A DNA stretch of 64,000 nucleotides from Rhytidiadelphus loreus. Its lineage: Eukaryota > Streptophyta > Bryopsida > Hypnales > Hylocomiaceae. This document shows, piece after piece, positions 57,862 through 64,000 of the stretch. A model generated the notes under the pieces. That model was not told the DNA's origin. It saw nothing but the letters and a program-made list of their open reading frames with translations, and did not search any database. The DNA is taken from assembly GCA_947034895.1 (NCBI GenBank), contig OX344762.1, forward strand, positions 15,294,760 to 15,358,759. Reading direction: 5' to 3'. How positions within the stretch are numbered: position 1 is the first letter of the stretch; each line of letters starts with the position of its first letter. A program made the position numbers and the translations under genes.

Positions 57862-59468
57862 ATGGCGGACCACAAGAAGAAGACCAAGGCAAAAGGAGCC
57901 ATGCACCCTAGGCAACGACGCATCCTTTTGGACCCAGCGTGTGTGGCCTACCGAGGTTGGGATCGAATTACGGGCCTCTGGACCGCCAAGACTTGTAAGT
58001 CCTTCGTGGGGTGGTGCCACATCGACAAGTTATTCCCCTATCATCGGCACTACACGAATCGGCGCAACAATACGGCCAATTTGCATCCATGCCGTAATGA
58101 TGCATTTGTGCAACGTTGTATCGAAATTTATCGATACTTGTATGGCACATATTCAGTGCCCAAGAGCGAAGTCCCATATTTCATATGTGCAATGGTGTAT
58201 GCGAAACTCATTTTGTTTCGAAGCGTGGATTGGAGTTCAATCAAGGGAGTGAAGCATGCTCGCCTTCCACCGACAAAAGACATCCCAAGGGCGGCTCTAT
58301 CTGCCAATCCACGTGAAGGGCTAGGCCAGAAGAAAAACTTGAAGGAGGGAGTGCCCGATGAGCAGTTTCATTGGACGTCATCTGATTCATCTTCGGGAGA
58401 GGAAGACAACCTTGGTGAAGACCCTCCAATGCAGCCCCAAAACATGGCGATGGTGGCTTCTACTTCACAAAATTTACCTCTCCCGAGAATGGAAGAAGAG
58501 GGTGAACTAGCTAGGCAACCACAAAATCTTGATATTTTGCCTCTTGCTATGGTGAATCCGATTACAGTCCCTCGCACTGAAAAAGATGAAGTTTTGCAGT
58601 ATGTGCTTGCATGCATGCAAGAAGCAGAAGATGATGTTTTTGGACAGAGATGGAAACAGAAGAAGATGTGAAGCCTTCTTTGTTCCAATTGGATTGTGTT
58701 GATGACATGTACCGAAGTGAGGAATTTGTTGAAGATGGAACTGTCCCTGACACAGTAATGTTGGGCACCAAAGTTGTTTACAAAGCTCAACTCAAGAAGC
58801 TTCTAAATGAGTTGGATGAAAAGCATCTAGAATGTGAGAAGCTTCGCAATCAAGAAACGCAAACTTTGAGTGGAGATATTGTGAATAGCTTACGTGCTGA
58901 ACTTGAAAGTCGGCAAGTTCTTTTGTCAACGCAAATAACAAAGATTTTAGACTTGGAAGCATTTTACCTTAGATTCTCTTCTCGGCATGCTGGAGGATCT
59001 AGTTCTTCTAGCAATGAGTTTGCAAAAGAACGGCTTGCCAAAATTATGGAAGCATGCAAGCTGGAGGAAGATCAGATAGACTTGGAGAAGCGAGGGGTGG
59101 AAGAAGCACGATCAAGATTAAATTCCTTGAAAGCATTAAAGGACAAAGCCCCCCTTGACCGTGTTGCAGAAATGTGTGGTTGGAAAGACGTGGCTACTAA
59201 ACAAGCATTGTCTCTTACGGAAGTAGTTGACTTGAAAAAGAAGCTTGGGGTTTCTTTGTCATTGGATCCAAAATTGGAAGAACATCGGGATGCACTGAAG
59301 GCGCTTTTGAAGTTCCAAAAATCATACAAGCAATTTTGGTTGGAAAAGAAGTTGGGGAAGGATGACCGATACCTTAGGAATTTGCAGTTGGAAGGTAGGA
59401 AAGACTTGTATGAGATGGAACGTGAGGCTCATGACCGCAAAGAAAAGGCCAAAATGGATGTTGAATGA
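57862..59468 (+). pseudogene. Coiled-coil protein with shared N-terminal domain; one frameshift
   Basis: The first frame runs from ATG 57862 (MADHKKKTKAKGAMHP) to a TGA at 58669-58671. The second overlaps it and continues from about 58640 to TGA at 59466-59468. One extra T in the T-run at 58637-58641 would join them, so a 1-base deletion or a sequencing error is likely. The N-terminal domain has SFVGWCHIDKLFPYHRHY, NRRNNTANLHPC and RSVDWSSIKG, matching the genes at 43.1 and 48.8 kb. The middle is acidic and serine-rich. The C-terminal 270 residues are coiled-coil-like (LKKLLNELDEKHLECEKLRN and KERLAKIMEACKLEEDQIDL). No catalytic domain. Intronless; function unknown. Confidence 0.7.
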
Positions 59469-59942
59469 TTTTCATTTTTAGCACATTTTTGAGGACTATG
59501 TATATTCCATCTTATGTATATATAAAAGGATATTATCCATTTTGAACATTTTAATGCAAGTACATTGAATTCTATGTAGTTCCTTGACAAGAGTACATAA
59601 ATATAGATATGAATTTTTGGTTATTTATGTTTGCAATGTTGTGAATACTTGAATATTCTAGGAATTTTGGCAGGAAAATGACCTTGGGAGTTCGGACTTT
59701 CGGAATTAAAAGAGAATTAAAAAAAAAAGGAAAATTCAAAACTTGTCGGATTGGAAAAGAACTTGTTATTGAAGTTCAGAGCAATTGTCACGGCTAGGGT
59801 GAATTGACCTACTCATTGCCACTCCAGGGCAAACACTAGAATTTTTTATTTTCAAGGCTTATTTTTTTAGTGGAAATTCTGAATTCATAGTTTCAATTAT
59901 AGGCCCCAAATTACCCCAGGGGATGTAAGAATTATCCAAACA
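59469..59942. other. No gene seen
   Basis: AT-rich 3' flank of the preceding gene, with no recognisable signal. Confidence 0.5.
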
Positions 59943-60236
59943 AATGGCAGTCGCCCGTTCTTGGACCCGCAGTCGCCCATTACTGGACCCGCAGTCGCCC
60001 GTTCCTGACCCGCAGTCACCTGTTTCTGGACCCGCAGTCGCCCATTACTAGACCCGTGGCGCCCACTTCTGGACCCACAGTCGCCCACTCCTGGACCCAC
60101 AGTCGCCCACTCCTGGACCCGCAGTCGCCCACTTCTGGACCCGCTGTCGCCCAATCTTGGACCCGCAGTCGCCCATCACCTGACTGATTTCAGGTTTTTG
60201 GACCCGCATTCTCTCATGGGGCGACCGCGGGTCCAA
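59943..60236. repeat. GC-rich short-motif array 6
   Basis: About ten reverse copies of the form GGACCCGCAGTCGCCC with a period near 20-30 bp, ending in one forward copy (GGGCGACCGCGGGTCC). It ends about 280 bp before the hAT ATG. Confidence 0.9.
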
Positions 60237-60515
60237 GGAGTTTTCTTGTATAAAGTTCTAGGGGTACCCCTTGTTTTATCACCTTGGCTCCGTTGATAAA
60301 ACTCTTGTCTTGGACCTTCGAAAGAGGCTTCATGCGGACGTTTAACTTCTTCGGAGGGCAACAACCGTGTTTAGAAGGGTTTACAAGACCACTCTAAGCG
60401 GGTTGCTTTGTCATTACATCTTCCATAGTATTAGTGTGATTATTGTAGTCATTTTCTTTGAAGACCCAGTGTTGATCTACTACATGGCTGGACAAGGTGT
60501 TGGGAGGGGGGGACC

Positions 60516-63500
60516 ATGAATGATACGCGGAGGTCCACAAAGGATTGGGACCCTTGGCTAGTACCGTGTACCCCAATTGATAATTCCCCCCATGCTCGAA
60601 AATGCGTGTTTTGTGGGTGGAGCAAAGCATTTGTACGAAAGAGAGCATTGATTCACTTTGGCTATGGCGGCTCGACTACATCGGAGCGTTGTAAGGAGAT
60701 CCCTAGAATTGTACGAGAAAAGTTTCGGACTGGCGAGGGGCAAGTTCCAAGGTCCATGAGTTACGAAGAGATGTATGATGCACCGACTAGACATGATGCA
60801 CCAATTCATGTTGCAGAGTCTATTGTCGCACCTGCGTTGGATGTCGAAGAAGAAGGGTCTCTCAATCCCTTTGAATCAAATGCAAGACCAAATCCTACGC
60901 CTGATTCAGTAGATTCTACTGGAACAACGCTTGAGAGAAGGAGGAACATGCCATCTATTTCTCGGCAAAGAAGCATGGATGAATCATTACAGACGGGCCG
61001 CAGACAAGAGTTGGATAGGTTGTGGGCTTCTTTCTTTTACGAGGCGAACATTTCATTTAATGTTGTGCGCCACCCGGCCTTCGTGAATGCTGTTAAACAA
61101 ACTGTAGCAGCTGGATTCGTGTACCAACCGCCACCATATAATGCGATTCGCACGAAAATGATAGATGTTAAGAAGGCATCGGTTGAAGCCATGGTCTCGG
61201 AGCGGACGAGGGTTTCAATAAGTCAGTATGGAGCGACAATTTGTTCAAATGGTTGGTCCGATACTAATTCGCGGCCATTACTAAATATGATGTTGGTGTG
61301 TCCCGCCGGGGATGTCTTTTTGGGATCAGTGGATAATACTGGGGAAAAGAAGGATATATCTTACACGACTGAGACGATGGCACGATACATTGAGGAAGTT
61401 GGGCCTACCAACGTTGTACAATTGTGTACGGACAATGCTGCAGTCATGACGGGGGCGATGGCAAGGTTGGAAGAAAGGTACCCTCACATTTACAGGCAGG
61501 GTTGTGCGGCACACATTTTGGACTTACTCTTAGAAGACTGGGGAAAGGATCAGAGAGTAAAGGAGTTGGTAAAAAAGGCTTCATCAATTGTGAAGTTCAT
61601 CAAGAAATACCAACATACTTTGGCGTTGTTTCGGAGATTTTCACCAAACAAAGTGTTGAGACTTCCAAGCAAAACACGTTTTGCCACAAATTTCTTGATG
61701 ATTGATCGTTTGGTAGACTGCAAGCAAGCAGTGCACAACGTGACACTGGATGACACATACATGACGTTCGAGTTGAGTTTGCAAAACCGCAGAAATAGAC
61801 ATTTCATTATGGACAAGGCCAAACTTGCAAGGCAAGATATCCGTTCAGAAGAGTTCTGGGTTCAGTGCGACAATTTCCTCCATATGGTAGAGCCCGTGCT
61901 GCTTTGTCTTCGTCATTTTGATGGAAAAGTCCCGGCAATGCCGAAAGCTTTAGTAATGATGACAGCCTTGAAGGAGCACATTTATTCTCTCAAGAATGCT
62001 CCATTTTTCCTTGATCCAGTGGTGGCAACACGATATGAGAAACAATTTGATGCTTGCTGGAAATTGATGATTACTGACCTACACTATGCGGGGGCACTAC
62101 TAAATCCATACTTGAGTGACGTGGAGGCTATTCATAACAATGGCTACGCGAAGGGAGCTTTGAATCGAGTCATACGAAAACTGAGCGTACCATTGAACGT
62201 GTCAGTGGTGGAAGCAATGCAGGAGCTAACTCAATTTGAAGAGAAGACAGGTGCATTCGATCCTTTACATGAGGCTCCCGATATCATTGAATGTCAATTA
62301 TTGCCTCATCAATGGTGGAATCGTGTGGGGGGCAATGCTCTTCCAAAAATTGCAAAGCGAATTCTCGGTTTGACGTGCTCTGCATCTTCGTGTGAAAGGA
62401 ATTGGAGCATGTATTCCTTTGTGCACAATAAAGTGCGAAACCGCTTGGCCACGACAAAGGCAGAGACATTGGTGTATATCTACGCGAACAGCAAACTTGA
62501 ACGTCAAAAACGTGGACACAACCCAGCCATTTTTTACGACCAGATGCTTGCAGATGGAGACGATGAGGACGAGCGTGATGGGCCTTTGTCTTCAGGGGAA
62601 GAAGACGACGTTGTTCCTGATTTTATGAGAGAACGCGAGAACCGCAGGGATGAAGAGGATCGGTTGCACAACAATCCTTGGAATGCAATGGTTAGGCCGG
62701 CACATAGTCCACCACGACCAATATACGGGAATACATTTGATTTTAGTGACGATGGGTATGTTTCTCCGGGAAATTCACCTGTACGCAATCCACCGCAGAA
62801 CGTCGTGCACAATATGGATGCAATTTCGCCGGCACATGCATCACTGAGGAGGGAAAGCACCCCCGACAACAACGACGAAGGCGTACCTATTCCCATGGCA
62901 CCCGTAGAGGAAGAAGCTAGATCTCCAATATCAACTAGTTCGCCTCCAAATATGGCCCGCAATTTAAGAAGCAGTGCACAAGTTCCAATGAGAAGCGAAC
63001 ATGAAGAAGAGGCCATCGAAGTCAATGAAGTTGTACACGAGGGAATACCAAATCCCATTGTATTGAACGCATCTACCCTCGGAACAACTGTTACTACAGA
63101 TAATGATGATGATGTGCCATTGGCATATGTTATGAATCGAAGTCGGAATGTGCCGTTGAATCCAGAGACGACTACAAATGTGGCAACAGTGAAGAGGTCT
63201 ATCCCAACCCTTCCAACAAGGCCACTGGTGCATGGAGGTGCTCTACGGACGATTGATGAAGAGGTTCACGGCTCAGCTCCACAACCCACTCAACCTTCAT
63301 CCGTGTCTGGCCCTGGCGAATCATCATTAGGAATCCAGGGGCGCAACAGTAGAGGCCAGAAAAGGCGTATTAGGAGGGTTGACGAGAGGGGACCTCGAAA
63401 TCCTAAACGACCCACTCAAATTGTCCAACGGTGTACCATTGGAGCGGGATGTTCCACCCAGAATGTTGGACAATCAAGTAGAGGAGGGCGACACCCTGCA

Positions 63501-63758
63501 TCCAACATGGATGGAACTACGGATGCGTTGAGGCTCACGAAACGACTTGTGCAAACTGAAGGGTTCAGTGGTGTAGATACAGAAGTTCGAAATCTGAACT
63601 CAGAGGTAGAGCGTGAGGTACAAATCGAAGTAGTAACAAGGGAAGATGATGAAATCGAAAGCTCGGGCGACAACATGAGCAACGAAGAGTCTTACGAAGA
63701 TACAGACCCTAATGTTGATGAGGTGTCGAGCGATTCCACATTCACGCCTGGTGACTAG
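60516..63758 (+). CDS. Intact hAT-superfamily transposase, 1080 residues
   Basis: Uninterrupted frame from ATG 60516 to TAG 63756-63758. The N-terminus has a BED-type zinc finger (C30, C33, H47, C59; HARKCVFCGWSK ... LIHFGYGG ... RCKEIPR). The catalytic core has a DUF659-like part: SNGWSDTNSRPLLNMMLVCP and VVQLCTDNAAVMTG, then YRQGCAAHILDLLLEDWGK. The C-terminal dimerisation part has QWWNRVGG ... LTCSASSCERNWSMYSFVH. Candidate catalytic residues are the Asp in GWSD, the Asp in CTDN and the Glu in SCERNWS; all are present. The last 350 residues are low-complexity and acidic/proline-rich, making it longer than typical hAT proteins. Matching TIRs and 8-bp target duplications were not found in the window. 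It uses a GC array 5', but the shared promoter block was not recognised. Confidence 0.92.
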   Translation: MNDTRRSTKDWDPWLVPCTPIDNSPHARKCVFCGWSKAFVRKRALIHFGYGGSTTSERCKEIPRIVREKFRTGEGQVPRSMSYEEMYDAPTRHDAPIHVAESIVAPALDVEEEGSLNPFESNARPNPTPDSVDSTGTTLERRRNMPSISRQRSMDESLQTGRRQELDRLWASFFYEANISFNVVRHPAFVNAVKQTVAAGFVYQPPPYNAIRTKMIDVKKASVEAMVSERTRVSISQYGATICSNGWSDTNSRPLLNMMLVCPAGDVFLGSVDNTGEKKDISYTTETMARYIEEVGPTNVVQLCTDNAAVMTGAMARLEERYPHIYRQGCAAHILDLLLEDWGKDQRVKELVKKASSIVKFIKKYQHTLALFRRFSPNKVLRLPSKTRFATNFLMIDRLVDCKQAVHNVTLDDTYMTFELSLQNRRNRHFIMDKAKLARQDIRSEEFWVQCDNFLHMVEPVLLCLRHFDGKVPAMPKALVMMTALKEHIYSLKNAPFFLDPVVATRYEKQFDACWKLMITDLHYAGALLNPYLSDVEAIHNNGYAKGALNRVIRKLSVPLNVSVVEAMQELTQFEEKTGAFDPLHEAPDIIECQLLPHQWWNRVGGNALPKIAKRILGLTCSASSCERNWSMYSFVHNKVRNRLATTKAETLVYIYANSKLERQKRGHNPAIFYDQMLADGDDEDERDGPLSSGEEDDVVPDFMRERENRRDEEDRLHNNPWNAMVRPAHSPPRPIYGNTFDFSDDGYVSPGNSPVRNPPQNVVHNMDAISPAHASLRRESTPDNNDEGVPIPMAPVEEEARSPISTSSPPNMARNLRSSAQVPMRSEHEEEAIEVNEVVHEGIPNPIVLNASTLGTTVTTDNDDDVPLAYVMNRSRNVPLNPETTTNVATVKRSIPTLPTRPLVHGGALRTIDEEVHGSAPQPTQPSSVSGPGESSLGIQGRNSRGQKRRIRRVDERGPRNPKRPTQIVQRCTIGAGCSTQNVGQSSRGGRHPASNMDGTTDALRLTKRLVQTEGFSGVDTEVRNLNSEVEREVQIEVVTREDDEIESSGDNMSNEESYEDTDPNVDEVSSDSTFTPGD

Positions 63759-64000
63759 AGTACTAGAGAAGTAGACAATAATTATAGTTATAGTTATAGT
63801 TATAAGGTTTTAGCTTATATGTTAGGTAGCAAATCTTTGTAGTTCAAGCTTTGAGCCTTCATCCTGATGTGTAAGGATTTTGTAATGCTTCATCAAGCAT
63901 ATGAGCATATTAGAGTGAGGGACAGATTACCGGTTTTAAAATATATGTTGAGTTCTAATTGGTAGGCAGTTAGGTGATGATTGCAACGTGGTTATAAAAG
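63759..64000 (+). other. 3' flank of hAT gene
   Basis: Contains a TATAGT hexamer run at about 63782-63804 and otherwise no feature; the window ends here. Confidence 0.6.

Overview
The window looks like repeat-rich nuclear DNA of a plant-lineage (streptophyte) organism, possibly a charophyte alga. The reasons are plant-type TTTAGGG tracts, CACTA and hAT DNA transposons, spliced genes with GT-AG introns, and long AT-rich spacers between GC-richer gene islands. The species is inference. No rRNA, tRNA or CRISPR locus was recognised, and almost every recognisable gene appears to be mobile-element or element-associated.

Positions 1-40.67 kb are a nest of insertions. An unidentified coiled-coil-coding repeat ('copy A', 1-222 continuing at 40378-40671) is split by a CACTA transposon (223-40371, CACTATAAGAAACC termini, ATTGTT on both sides). 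Its uninterrupted inverted paralogue ('copy B', 40889-41650) shows the pre-insertion structure. The CACTA element carries a decayed Tnp2 gene (36.6-38.8 kb, minus). It is itself split by a second, about 34.8-kb element (445-35276) bounded by a perfect 35-bp inverted repeat, read as ATATAT target duplications plus 29-bp TIRs. From left to right this giant element holds short direct repeats, six hairpin-like palindromic units (1.5-9 kb, one with a CACTA-type MITE), a degenerate FCP1-like phosphatase gene, a long ParB/DNA-methyltransferase-like gene with an acidic and coiled-coil tail, an AT-rich core, an unrecognised zinc-knuckle-like gene, and a DUF7869 RNase H-fold transposase-like gene next to the right TIR. 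About 37 copies of a 20-bp palindrome (TTCAGACCGCGCGGTCTGAA and variants) occur only inside this element. They are densest immediately 5' of the methyltransferase-like gene (17.0-18.5 kb, about 90-bp period) and of the transposase-like gene (30.55-31.35 kb).

Positions 42.6-64 kb form a different island of six genes: a RING-H2 protein, a coiled-coil protein, a protein kinase, a small spliced gene paralogous to one in the giant element, another coiled-coil protein, and an intact 1080-residue hAT transposase. The RING and the two coiled-coil proteins share one N-terminal domain. Each of the six genes has a GC-rich array of a second short motif (GGGCGACYGCGGGTC) upstream of its start, and five of the six also share a promoter block with the core GTGGCTGNATGCGTGCCC.

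The two islands thus have the same architecture with different private repeats: a short, highly repeated DNA motif parked in front of element-type genes. Several otherwise open coding regions carry isolated in-frame stop codons (mostly TAG, some TGA, one TAA), with only one frameshift seen. This fits C-to-T decay at methylated CAG, CGA and CAA codons.
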